From: Bacteroidota bacterium
GTDB taxonomy: Bacteria; Bacteroidota; Bacteroidia; Cytophagales; Cytophagaceae
NCBI GenBank assembly: GCA_023391415.1
Contig: JAEWAY010000011.1
Coordinates: 241,198-305,197, forward strand
Direction of reading: 5' to 3'
Length of the DNA: 64,000 nucleotides
A program made the translations under genes and the position numbers. Of the stretch, positions 36,129-45,334 are shown in pieces (position 1 is the first letter of the stretch; each line of letters starts with the position of its first letter). The notes below the pieces were generated by a model. That model saw nothing but the letters and a program-made list of their open reading frames with translations, did not search any database and was not told the origin of the DNA.

Positions 36129-37985
36129 TTATCTTTTAATGAGCTTGTCGTACAGAATTTCGTTATCGCTTCGGACTTTTATAATATAAGTTCCTTTGGG
36201 CAGGTAGCTGATATCCAAAGAGGTTTCTCCCGAACTCGTTACCATCACTCGTCCGCTCATGTCCATGATTTCCACGCTTATCGCTTTTGATTGATCTAAG
36301 GCGATATGGACAAGCTGGTCGGTTGGGTTTGGATAAATTTTCAGATCATTTACTCTTTTTTTTTTCGTACCTGTGGCGTCGCCTGTTTTAAAAAAGTCAC
36401 GGAAGGTCTTTTGAAGTTTCGTATTTACAGTCGTAGTGTCTACAGGCCCGTCCCAGCCGTCATAGTATCCAAAACTCGACTCCTTATAAGAATGATAGGT
36501 AAAATGATAGCCAAGGCTGTCGAATATTTTGAGTACGTCCGCTACCCAGCGTTCGCCGCCCTTGTTGTTTTCAAAAGCGGGCCTCGCTACGCCAAACTCT
36601 CCGAAATACACTGGAAAGCCTTTGTCTTCGATGTATTGGGCGTAATGAACGATTTTGTCTTTCAGAAACTCATAGTTCCGGACATAGGGTTTGGCGCCTG
36701 AAGGAGAATGATAAAACTCGGTAGTAATACTGGCGGAGGCTCCGGCAGGAATATTTTCTCCTTTCATCCAACCGGAAATCACATACTGGTTGCCTTTGGT
36801 AATCCGAAACGCGAACGCGGGACATATCACGGACGCGGCGGCTTTGTTGCCTGTGACCATTACGGAGAAGTTGTCATTGTGTCCCGAGTTGGGGGTGGCG
36901 TACGCGCCTGTATTGTCGGAAGACCACCACCAGAAGCTTCCTCCGCTTACCTTGTCGGCGAAGATGGTTCGTATCAGATTGCCCTGGCTGTCCAGCTCCT
37001 TGACTTCAATATCGTCAAACCAGACCTTGCCATTGTTTATGCCATTGCTTACAAAGACTACGCGCCCCAGCGCGAGCGTGTCCGTATCTATCGTATAAGG
37101 TTTTCCCTGATAGTATGTCCAGTCCGATGTGCCGGTTCTGATTGAAGGGTTGCTATAATTGCCGGTAGCGTAGACCGCGTCGGACGGCGCCGTAATCTGA
37201 TCAGGATCGGGGTAGGAGCCGCCATCGCCGGTACCGGCCCAGTCAAGAAGCTGATGGGTAAACTCATATGGGTCATAAAGATGTACGGTATACATCAGGT
37301 TTTCTTCGCTGATCTGAGGATAATTGTTATTCTCGTCGGCATAGCCGTAATCGCAGTTCAGCGAAATAGCCCGCTCGGTGATAATCAGGTGATTGTTGTC
37401 CACACTACGGATGCTGTCTATAATACGCTGAGCGAGTATGCTCCAGCTTTCTATGCTTTCTACGGGGATTGGCTCGTTGACAAGATCGTATCCGGCTATC
37501 TGAGGTTCGTCCTTATAGCGCTCGGCTATCGCTTTCCATAGGGCGGTCAGCCGGTCTTGATTTTCCGGTTCCGTCCATAGTTCGTCTCCATCGCACTGAG
37601 ATTGGAAGCCGCCTTGCGGTACGTGCATATTCAGAATAAGGAAGATATTGTGTTTTTTTGCCCATTGGATATTCCGGTCGATCCATTGCCAGCCACTGGC
37701 TTTGTATGAATACGGATTCGCGTCGTCCTCAAATGTTTTGTAGTTCATGTAAAAACGAAGTACATTCATTCCCAAAGCCGATACCCGTCTGAAATCCGCT
37801 TCCGAATGATGCTGATCCGGCGTGTACCGGTCATCCCATACCATATTGCCGAAGGCCATACCTCTCAGAAGTATCTCTTCTCCCTGATACATTAGTTTCT
37901 TGCCATCCCGTCGTATAAACTCCTGTGAAAATGCCGCGCGGGCGCTCAGGATAATGCTTACTGAAAGAATAATTTTTTTAATCAT
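36129..37985 (-). CDS. GH5 glycoside hydrolase (cellulase-like) with inserted domain and T9SS tail
   Basis: 618 residues from ATG 37985. Signal peptide 1-20 (RAAFSQ). The GH5 barrel starts about 25; acid/base Glu171 lies in YDLVNEPIP and nucleophile Glu463 in FGEFGVARP. Between them the barrel is interrupted by about 185 residues (245-430) that look like a jelly-roll carbohydrate-binding module (GKVWFDDIEVKE, then AASVICPAFAFRITKGNQYVISGWMKG). The last ~70 residues (IYPNPT, then KGTYIIKVRSDNEILYDKLIKR) are a T9SS sorting domain, so it is secreted or surface-bound. Probably cuts beta-glucan or mannan. The neighbouring AraC-type regulator is likely to control it. Confidence 0.9.
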   Translation of the reverse strand: MIKKIILSVSIILSARAAFSQEFIRRDGKKLMYQGEEILLRGMAFGNMVWDDRYTPDQHHSEADFRRVSALGMNVLRFYMNYKTFEDDANPYSYKASGWQWIDRNIQWAKKHNIFLILNMHVPQGGFQSQCDGDELWTEPENQDRLTALWKAIAERYKDEPQIAGYDLVNEPIPVESIESWSILAQRIIDSIRSVDNNHLIITERAISLNCDYGYADENNNYPQISEENLMYTVHLYDPYEFTHQLLDWAGTGDGGSYPDPDQITAPSDAVYATGNYSNPSIRTGTSDWTYYQGKPYTIDTDTLALGRVVFVSNGINNGKVWFDDIEVKELDSQGNLIRTIFADKVSGGSFWWWSSDNTGAYATPNSGHNDNFSVMVTGNKAAASVICPAFAFRITKGNQYVISGWMKGENIPAGASASITTEFYHSPSGAKPYVRNYEFLKDKIVHYAQYIEDKGFPVYFGEFGVARPAFENNKGGERWVADVLKIFDSLGYHFTYHSYKESSFGYYDGWDGPVDTTTVNTKLQKTFRDFFKTGDATGTKKKRVNDLKIYPNPTDQLVHIALDQSKAISVEIMDMSGRVMVTSSGETSLDISYLPKGTYIIKVRSDNEILYDKLIKR

Positions 37986-38146
37986 AATGCCGCTTGTTTG
38001 AACCTGATGAACAAGACCGGCTATTGTCCGGAATAATCGGCCCGGGTAATACGGTTTTGTCATAGTGCAATTATGATTTTTCTTTTTAAAATACTATTTG
38101 TAAAAAATGTAAATTGCTTTACAAAAAATGCATCTGTTTGGCAGTC

Positions 38147-39292
38147 TTAGTTTTCTCTTATAAACTCGGTCGGGTTTTTGCCCGTGAGGTTTTTGAAAAC
38201 CCGATTGAAGTTGCTCGGACTGTTGAAGCCGACTTTGTACGCGATTTCGCTGATGTTGAGTCCGGACTCTTTGAGCAGTCGTTGCGCCTCTCTGATCCGG
38301 ATCTGATTGATATAGGTTTTGAAGTTGCAGTTGAACTGGCTTGAAATGGTTTCTGTAATGATACGCTGATGAATACCGGAATTTTTTGATACTGTTTTGA
38401 GGCTGAGCTCGGGATCTGAAAAGCGCGCGTGTATATAATCCAGAAAGGATTTTGTATCATCGGGTTTCTCAGTTTCGAGGATAACAGGTTTGTAGTTGAC
38501 TGTAATGGTACGCTTTTTTTGTTTCAGGACAGCATAGTATTTTATCAGTAATAAAAGTAGCGTAAAGGCTTGAATCGCTGCAAGAGCATACAGGACGAGC
38601 GTGTTGTCTTTTTGAAATATCACCGAATAAACTTCTAGCTGATTTGGCGTATCTATATCAGGTCTGATACCGGTAGTTATGGCTATGCCTTTAAAGTGTT
38701 GAAGCTCCGGACTGGCGAACTCATGAGGCAACTGGTCTATTTCTTCATACCACCAGTCGGGAGTTTGAAACTGGTTGAGCGGTATCGTGACGGATTCAGG
38801 CTGGGCGGATACTTTAATTCCCGCTCCTGAATGCCTGTGCGCGAGAGGATGCCGGCTGTCTTTTACCTGACGATCGGCGGTAATCAGATACAGAATCAGG
38901 TGACTTATAGGAGTGCCGGACACCTTGACTGAAAGCTGGTTGTAGTCTGAAATGTCCAATTCATTATTTGGGTTATCAGGAAAAAAACGGATACCTATAA
39001 AAGGAGCGATAAATCCTTCGCGCAATACAAAGTTGATACGAAGCGAGGAGTCTGTTTGAGTATAGGCGATGACTTTGGAATGTCCGAAGTTGGAAGAATC
39101 ATCATAAACAACATAGCCGCTTCCGGTATCGGGAAAAATGACAAGATCCCGCTTATGAAAGCAGGTGAAGAATATTAACAGGAGTATAAATAAAACACCG
39201 AAGAAAACAAACCAGTTGCGAAGATCGCTGAAAAACGGCTTCCAAAACCGGATGAAGGACTTTACTGGATATTCTTCTCTGGTGCTTCGCAT
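38147..39292 (-). CDS. Membrane-anchored AraC-type regulator with extracytoplasmic sensor
   Basis: 381 residues from ATG 39292 (MRSTREEYPVKS). TM1 at about 27-45, an extracytoplasmic beta-rich domain (about 46-235; DISDYNQLSVKVSG, then IPLNQFQTPDWW) resembling CBM/CIA30-like carbohydrate-binding folds, TM2 at about 240-262, and an AraC helix-turn-helix (about 285-381; ISEIAYKVGFNSPSNFNRVFKNLTGKNPTEF). It lies 160 bp upstream of the GH5 gene on the same strand. The inferred role is sensing released sugars in the periplasm and switching on the hydrolase. Confidence 0.82.
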   Translation of the reverse strand: MRSTREEYPVKSFIRFWKPFFSDLRNWFVFFGVLFILLLIFFTCFHKRDLVIFPDTGSGYVVYDDSSNFGHSKVIAYTQTDSSLRINFVLREGFIAPFIGIRFFPDNPNNELDISDYNQLSVKVSGTPISHLILYLITADRQVKDSRHPLAHRHSGAGIKVSAQPESVTIPLNQFQTPDWWYEEIDQLPHEFASPELQHFKGIAITTGIRPDIDTPNQLEVYSVIFQKDNTLVLYALAAIQAFTLLLLLIKYYAVLKQKKRTITVNYKPVILETEKPDDTKSFLDYIHARFSDPELSLKTVSKNSGIHQRIITETISSQFNCNFKTYINQIRIREAQRLLKESGLNISEIAYKVGFNSPSNFNRVFKNLTGKNPTEFIREN

Positions 39293-39540
39293 AGAACAGT
39301 CATAACGTTGTTTCCTGGGTTTTTCACGCCGAAAATAGACTTTTTTGATGAAAAGTATCGGTAAAAAAGCAAAAATAAGCAAAATGATTAAGTATGTTCA
39401 AATTCAGTTGTTTATAACGCGTGATGGTAGAGAGGAAGACGCTGTCTTTTAGATTGGGGCTAAATCATTATCTTTTTTCTTGGATATATATTGAACAACA
39501 AAACAGGTATATACAGGTTCTTCAGGGTAAAATAGTGTCT

Positions 39541-39765
39541 ATGAATTTCTTTCGCGCGAGAACTTGCTGGAGCAACATGGAGTTTATTCCGTTTAAACTT
39601 TGCGTCGCGAGTATCTATATTATCGCCGGCGCTTACTTTCATACCGTAATCCAGCGCTATTATATCCCGCTTTTTATTTTGTTCGGCATCACTGTGCTAT
39701 GGACAGTCTATCTCTGGATTGAAAAAATGAAAAAGACGAAGGGTAAGGGCAGGATTGAAGACTAA
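39541..39765 (+). CDS. Small two-helix membrane protein
   Basis: 74 residues from ATG 39541; ATG 39577 (62 residues) is an equally good start, and longer starts to 39421 are possible. Two membrane segments (about 20-37 and 42-60, PLFILFGITVLWTVYLWI) and a basic tail (KKTKGKGR). No family recognised. It is followed by two tandem T-rich hairpins on the plus strand. Confidence 0.5.
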   Translation: MNFFRARTCWSNMEFIPFKLCVASIYIIAGAYFHTVIQRYYIPLFILFGITVLWTVYLWIEKMKKTKGKGRIED

Positions 39766-39920
39766 ATAAAGCGGATAAACTATTTTTTATGTATTCTTTT
39801 TTCGAGCCGCCTATTTTTTTGTTGATAATCAATAGAATGACTTAGGTGCCGCCATTGCGGGCAAAGGTATGTTCAAAAGAACGCGCGTACAGATTGCCTG
39901 AACCAGCGGATTCTTTGCCC

Positions 39921-40136
39921 TGATATGTAAAGGCTGAAATAGAAAAATGCTCGCTGTTTTGGAGCCAACCCTCCAAGGTTTGTTATTCGTCGTATACAAA
40001 ACCTTGGAGGGTTTCTTTCTTTTTTTGACCTTGATGTGTAAAGGCTGAAATAGAAAAATGCTCGCTGTTTTGGAGCTAATCCTCCAAGGTTTGTTATTCG
40101 TCGTATACAAAACCTTGGAGGGTTTCTAGTTTTTAC
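39921..40136. repeat. Tandem 111-bp repeat, each copy holding a terminator hairpin
   Basis: Two near-identical copies: about 39921-40031 and 40032-40136. Each ends in a hairpin: copy 1 stem AACCCTCCAAGGTTT (39967-39981) pairs with 39999-40013; copy 2 stem CCTCCAAGGTTT (40081-40092) pairs with 40110-40121. The first is followed by a long T-rich tract. The unit lies between the small membrane protein and the 3' end of the response-regulator gene and could stop transcription from both sides. Confidence 0.75.
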
Positions 40137-40894
40137 TCTCCTGTGAGCCAGGTATAAAAGTCGCTCATTTTTTCCTTGCTGACCGTAATGGATTCGCTGA
40201 AGGGGATATTCAGAATGATATTTACCTTGCGGGCTAAATAGGGAGACGCCTCTTTGATCGCGTCGCGGTTCACGATGTATTGCCTGTTGGCTCTGTAAAA
40301 GTCATTGCCGCCCAGTTGTTGCGCCTCATCCAGTGATTTGTTGATGAAATAGGTCTTCTGGTCGAAGGTATATAAGTGGCATACCTCATTCTTAATGTAA
40401 AACAGGGCGATGTCTTTGATTTTAACAGGGATGACTTTTTCACGCTGATAAACCAGTACAGAGGTGGGTTTTTCCTGAGGACTCCGGGTCAATGTCCGCA
40501 TGAGTTGCAACAGCGCCTGGCTATCCAGACTAAATGAAGACTTGAGCGAGTGGAACTTGGCCAGCGCTTCCTGTATCATGACTTCATTGAAAGGTTTCAG
40601 AATATAATGAATACCATTGGTCCTGAAGGCGGTCAGGGCGTATTCATCATAGGCTGTACAAAATACGATCGGTACTTTGATATCGACCTGCTGATAAATT
40701 TCAAAACTCAGTCCATCGCCCAATTGTATATCGCTGAAAATAAGATCGGGCATCGGGCGCGTTTTAAGATACTGGACAGCTTCTTTTACAGAGCTTAGTA
40801 TTTTCACTACATTGGCCCGCGGATTTACCTGGATGATCATTTCCCTGAGGTCTTCCGCGGTTATCGGTTCGTCTTCGATGATGATGATGTTCAT
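40133..40894 (-). CDS. LytTR-family response regulator
   Basis: 253 residues. Receiver domain (1-120) with acidic pocket Glu7/Asp8, phospho-acceptor Asp55 (LIFSDIQLGD), Thr80 and Lys100 (YILKP). The C-terminal LytTR DNA-binding domain (about 145-253) has FYRANRQYIVNRDAI and KVNIILNIPFSESITVSKEK. It overlaps the sensor kinase gene by 4 bp. It is the second gene of the two-component unit beside the efflux operon, which is a plausible target. Confidence 0.92.
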   Translation of the reverse strand: MNIIIIEDEPITAEDLREMIIQVNPRANVVKILSSVKEAVQYLKTRPMPDLIFSDIQLGDGLSFEIYQQVDIKVPIVFCTAYDEYALTAFRTNGIHYILKPFNEVMIQEALAKFHSLKSSFSLDSQALLQLMRTLTRSPQEKPTSVLVYQREKVIPVKIKDIALFYIKNEVCHLYTFDQKTYFINKSLDEAQQLGGNDFYRANRQYIVNRDAIKEASPYLARKVNIILNIPFSESITVSKEKMSDFYTWLTGE

Positions 40895-41958
40895 GACTGA
40901 TCCAGAATTTTAAGACTTACAGAGTACACCTTGTCGTTCCGGTCAATGCGAACATCGTCGCCGGACAATAACCGGTAGCGTTCTTTTAACATGCTGTGGC
41001 CATTGCCGGTTGAAAACTCTACATGGGCTTTGAGTTGTAGATTGTTATGTACAATAATACTGGATCCTGACTTTTCTATGGTAATACATAATGGATTGTC
41101 AGGGGTAAGCTCATTGTGCTTGATCGCGTTTTCCAGCAACGGCTGCAGGGAGAAAAAGGGGAGCTTCTGGTTATAAAACTCGTCGCTTTCGTTAAGATTG
41201 ACATGATATATCAGGGCGTCACCGAACCGTATTTTCTGCATTTCCATATAGTCGTTACAGATCTTCAGCTCTTCCCGGATGGTGGCCATGCCGGTTTTGT
41301 TTTTGGTAATAGAGACTCTGAGAAAATCCGAAAGCTTTAGCAGGTACGCTTCAGCGCTTTTAGGCTCTTTTCGGATAAGTGATTTCAGAATATTCAGCGC
41401 GTTGAAAAGGAAATGCGGTTGTATCTGCTGCTGCAGCAGTTGGTTGGTCGTTTCGGTATTGGAAGCTTTCAGTTGCAGCAACTCCATTTGTATCCGGTTT
41501 TTTTCATACTGGTCGATAACGAAATTATGTATCAGAAAAATAAATGAATACAGGATAAAGTTGGCATAGCTGATAAAGATGGCGAGCTGCCAGCCATTGA
41601 GCGGCTCGCCTCCCGCTCCCGGCAAGCTCTTCTGTACAAAGACGCCGCTGTTATGCAGATATAGCAGCAGCGTATGCTGCAAGGTGAAAACGATCAGAGT
41701 CAGAGGGTAGCCGATCGCGAACGTTTTTTTCCAGATTTTTTCTTCCGGGTGCTTCCGTCTTTTGTCAAAGAAACAAAACAGGCCGATATTGATAGCGAAA
41801 TAGGAAATAAAAAGCGTGCTCAGGGTTATGAATTTAATAAGCAACCCTGTCAGGCTCAGTTCCTGCAAAGAGGTAATCAGTACTGTTCCCACCAGGAAGA
41901 ACAGAAACAGCCTCCCGCTTTCTTTCACCAGTACCTTTAAAGGAATTGTATATCGCAT
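40891..41958 (-). CDS. LytS-type sensor histidine kinase
   Basis: 355 residues. Four membrane segments in the N-terminal 150 residues with no extracytoplasmic sensor domain, then the HisKA_2/His_kinase domain with IQPHFLFNALNILKSL (His182) and a C-terminal ATP-binding part (LQPLLENAIKH). It pairs with the LytTR regulator downstream. It is separated from the upstream efflux operon by a strong terminator at 42068-42128, so it has its own promoter. Confidence 0.92.
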   Translation of the reverse strand: MRYTIPLKVLVKESGRLFLFFLVGTVLITSLQELSLTGLLIKFITLSTLFISYFAINIGLFCFFDKRRKHPEEKIWKKTFAIGYPLTLIVFTLQHTLLLYLHNSGVFVQKSLPGAGGEPLNGWQLAIFISYANFILYSFIFLIHNFVIDQYEKNRIQMELLQLKASNTETTNQLLQQQIQPHFLFNALNILKSLIRKEPKSAEAYLLKLSDFLRVSITKNKTGMATIREELKICNDYMEMQKIRFGDALIYHVNLNESDEFYNQKLPFFSLQPLLENAIKHNELTPDNPLCITIEKSGSSIIVHNNLQLKAHVEFSTGNGHSMLKERYRLLSGDDVRIDRNDKVYSVSLKILDQS

Positions 41959-42067
41959 AGGGTTATGGTTTCTAACTAACTACTACTTACAAACGGGATC
42001 TACTGAATAGTTCTGTAACAATAAAACCGGTACTTAAATTTCAGCTTTATTGAAATACGTGAAAATG

Positions 42068-42128
42068 TAAAAGAAGATATTCCGCCAGAAGTATCAACTA
42101 CAGATTCGGGGCGGAATATCTTCTTTTA
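42068..42128 (-). terminator. Terminator of the RND efflux operon
   Basis: Perfect 19-bp stem (42068-42086 with 42110-42128), core GATATTCCGCC, 23-nt loop, A/T-rich outer arms. It separates the efflux operon from the kinase gene. Confidence 0.85.
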
Positions 42129-42140
42129 TCAAGCGACTAT

Positions 42141-45100
42141 TTAGTTTTGATAATGCTCGGCATATGCAGGGATGAATTCCTTTTCTTCTTTTTCTTCTTC
42201 TTTCATCAGAGCCGCGTAATCTGTTTTCTCTCCTTTGCCGAACCGTTTCCCCAGGCTGTCGAAGATGGAGTAGACAACCGGCACGATGACCAGCGTAAGG
42301 AACAAGGACGACAGTAAGCCTCCTATGATGACGATGGCAAGTCCTCTGTTCATATCGGCGCCGTCACCCTGCGCCATAGCGATGGGCACCATGCCTATGA
42401 CCATAGCGATGGTCGTCATCAGAATCGGCCTGAACCGGGCATGGTTTGCTGAAATCAGCGCGTCGTAGGTAGAGTATCCCTCGGTTTTGCGATGATTGGC
42501 GAAGTCCACGAGCATGATCGCGTTTTTGGCCACCAGACCGATCAGCATAATGATACCCAGTATGGTAAAGATGTTCAACGTCTGATTGAACAGGGCGAGA
42601 AACAGCAGCGCCCCGATAAAGGATAACGGAATAGAGAACAGAACCACAAATGGCGTGACAAAGTTGTCATACAGCGCCACCATGACCAGGTATACAAGCA
42701 GGATAGAGGCCAGCAGGGCGATTCCGAGCGAACCGAATCCTTCCGACTGGTTTTCCATATTGCCACCCCATTTGTAGGAGAGGCCCGGCTTGAAGTCAAG
42801 CTGTTCGAAGGCGGCCTGCCATTCCTGAGCGATCGTGCCGGCAGGTCTTCCTACCACCTGTGCTTCTACGGATACCGATGGCGACTTGTCTCTTCGTTCC
42901 AGAAGAGTGGGTCCTGAGCCGAAGCTGACATCCGCGAATTGTTCCAGCCGGATCGCCTGTCCCTGAGAATTAATGAATTTTAATTCTTTGACATCATTGA
43001 TATCGGCTCTGCCTATTTCATCATACCGGATGTTAATGTCGTACTCTTTATCCCCGGCTCTGAATTTGGTATCCGTATTGCCCGAGAACGCGGTACGCAT
43101 CGCCATACCCACCGACGCTACATTCAATCCCAGCGCGTTCATTTTGTCTCTGTCCACCTTTACATTGATTTCGGGATTGCCGTCTTCGGAAGTCAGCCTG
43201 ATTTCGGTGGAACCGGGAATATCGCGCAGCAGATCCGCTGCCTGACCGGCAAATTCCAGCGCGTCTTCCTGTGTAGAAGCTATAATTGTCAGTTTCAGCG
43301 GAGCGTTTTCAGCTCCCATTAGACCCATATTCACTGTTTTAACTTTTGCTCCGACCAGTACGCCTTCCATCTCTCTTTTGAGGCGCGCGGCATATACCTG
43401 GGTAGGCTCTTCTTTCCGATACTCTTTGCCTACGAAGATATGGATCTCGGATTTGTACTTGGTGCCCGAGGTAGACATCATTCCGTCAGAGGCTTGTCCT
43501 ACAGTGGTAATTATCCGCTCTATTTCCGGTTTCCGGGACAAATGCCGCTCCGCCTTCTGTGTCATGAAATTGGTCTGCTCGATCGAAGCGTCCTTATTCA
43601 TTTCGATCTGCAGGTAGAACTCGCCCTTATCGTTGGCGGGGAAGAAGTCCGTTCCGATATACCCTTTGCTTACCAGCATCAGAGAGGCGACAAATAGTAC
43701 AACCGTCAGGGCAAGCGTAGTGAGCTTGTTTGTTCTGCTTCTCAGCGACCATTTCAGGATCGAACCGATTCCTGTAGTCAGTCTGTCCAGGCTTCTTTCA
43801 AACGAGCTTAATAGTTTGCCAAACAGCGAACGGTGGTTGATGTGCTCGATTTTTCCATAGCGGGAATACAACCAGGGAACGATCGTAAAGGATACAAGAA
43901 GAGAAAGCAGGGTAGCGATCATTACTGTCACTGTAAATTGACGTAAAATATCGGATACCAGTCCTGTCGATAAGGAAATAGGAAGAAACACGACGACAAT
44001 TACCAGCGTAATGGCCGTAACGGTAAAGCCGATTTCCTTTGCTCCGTCATACGCGGCCCGCACTTTGTTTTTGCCCATCTCCATATGGCGGTGAATGTTT
44101 TCAATTACAACGATCGCGTCATCCACGAGAATGCCTACCACCAGGGACAGCGCGAGCAGGGACATCAGGTTGAGCGTATATCCCATGATCAGCAATCCTA
44201 TGAATGTGGCGATCAGTGACAATGGAATAGCGACCATGGTGATCGCCGCGTTGCGGAAACTTTGCAGGAAAAGCAGCATGATTATACCAACCAGCACAAT
44301 AGCGAGGAGCAGGTCAAAGATGACATTATTCGCCGCTTTCAGGGTATAATCAGAGGAATCGCTTCCGATCTCGATATGTACGCCCTGGTCCTGGTAATCC
44401 TGCTCAATGGCCTGTATGGTTTGCTTTACTTTTTCGGACACGGCTACCGCGTTGGCGTCCGACTGTTTAAAGACCTGAAGAAGGATCGTGTTGGTCTGAT
44501 TGATCCGGGAGATCTTGTCAGGGTCTTTTATACCATCCTGTACATCCGCGACATCACTCAGCCGTATCAGAATGCCCGCCGGTGTCATGACAGGCAGGTT
44601 TCGCAATTCATCGAGTGAAGCGAACTTGCCCGAGAGTCTGATCGTCGTCTGATTGTCCCGTGTTTTTACGTTTCCCGTAGGAAAATCCATATTGGACATG
44701 GCTATAACCTGTTCGATCTGACCGATGGACAATCCGTACCCCTGCAGCTTTTCAGGGTTTACGCTTACTTGAATCTCGCGGGCCTCTCCACCGACCATAT
44801 CCACTTTGGCTACTCCGTCGATACGGGCGAATACCGGCTGAATTTTCTGATCCAGCAGATCATACAACTCTTTTTCAGAAAGGCTGGAAGTGGCCGACAG
44901 ATTGATAATAGGTACGTCATCCAGCGAAAACTTGTTGATAGACGGTGTTTCGGCATCGTCCGGCAAATCGTTAATTACCGCGTTGATTTTGCGCTGGGCG
45001 TCCGTGAGAAGAAAGTTGACATCCGCGGTGCTGTTCAGCGTAATCATGACCACCGACACACTCTCAAAGGATTTGGACTCGATCTTTTTTACGTTTTCGA

Positions 45101-45320
45101 GCGAGGAAACCGCGTCCTCGATCTTTTTGGTCACCGAGTTTTCTACTTCCGAAGGAGCGGCGCCCGGGTAAATTGTCTGAATGGATATGACATTCACTTC
45201 AAATTTTGGTACCAGTTCATAACCCAGTTGTGTATATGAAAAGATACCGCCCAGTGTGAGTACAATAAACAGTACAATGATGATACTGGGGCGTTTGATG
45301 GATATTTCCGCTAATTTCAT
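42141..45320 (-). CDS. RND-family efflux permease (inner membrane)
   Basis: 1059 residues, the HAE1/AcrB-like class. N-terminal MKLAEISIKRPSIII, 12 membrane segments in two halves, and the proton-relay Asp-Asp pair in VVGILVDDAIVVIENI (TM4). Two large periplasmic loops lie between TM1-2 and TM7-8. The cytoplasmic tail is charged (KEEEKEEKEF). Exports small hydrophobic compounds driven by protons, with the MFP and TolC proteins encoded upstream at 14 and 13 bp spacing. Confidence 0.96.
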   Translation of the reverse strand: MKLAEISIKRPSIIIVLFIVLTLGGIFSYTQLGYELVPKFEVNVISIQTIYPGAAPSEVENSVTKKIEDAVSSLENVKKIESKSFESVSVVMITLNSTADVNFLLTDAQRKINAVINDLPDDAETPSINKFSLDDVPIINLSATSSLSEKELYDLLDQKIQPVFARIDGVAKVDMVGGEAREIQVSVNPEKLQGYGLSIGQIEQVIAMSNMDFPTGNVKTRDNQTTIRLSGKFASLDELRNLPVMTPAGILIRLSDVADVQDGIKDPDKISRINQTNTILLQVFKQSDANAVAVSEKVKQTIQAIEQDYQDQGVHIEIGSDSSDYTLKAANNVIFDLLLAIVLVGIIMLLFLQSFRNAAITMVAIPLSLIATFIGLLIMGYTLNLMSLLALSLVVGILVDDAIVVIENIHRHMEMGKNKVRAAYDGAKEIGFTVTAITLVIVVVFLPISLSTGLVSDILRQFTVTVMIATLLSLLVSFTIVPWLYSRYGKIEHINHRSLFGKLLSSFERSLDRLTTGIGSILKWSLRSRTNKLTTLALTVVLFVASLMLVSKGYIGTDFFPANDKGEFYLQIEMNKDASIEQTNFMTQKAERHLSRKPEIERIITTVGQASDGMMSTSGTKYKSEIHIFVGKEYRKEEPTQVYAARLKREMEGVLVGAKVKTVNMGLMGAENAPLKLTIIASTQEDALEFAGQAADLLRDIPGSTEIRLTSEDGNPEINVKVDRDKMNALGLNVASVGMAMRTAFSGNTDTKFRAGDKEYDINIRYDEIGRADINDVKELKFINSQGQAIRLEQFADVSFGSGPTLLERRDKSPSVSVEAQVVGRPAGTIAQEWQAAFEQLDFKPGLSYKWGGNMENQSEGFGSLGIALLASILLVYLVMVALYDNFVTPFVVLFSIPLSFIGALLFLALFNQTLNIFTILGIIMLIGLVAKNAIMLVDFANHRKTEGYSTYDALISANHARFRPILMTTIAMVIGMVPIAMAQGDGADMNRGLAIVIIGGLLSSLFLTLVIVPVVYSIFDSLGKRFGKGEKTDYAALMKEEEKEEKEFIPAYAEHYQN

Positions 45321-45334
45321 AGGTCCTTTGTGAA

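Noticed and set aside
39829..40110. Minus-strand ORF in the tandem repeat
   Set aside because: Its protein is just two copies of the repeat unit; hairpins and repeats explain it.
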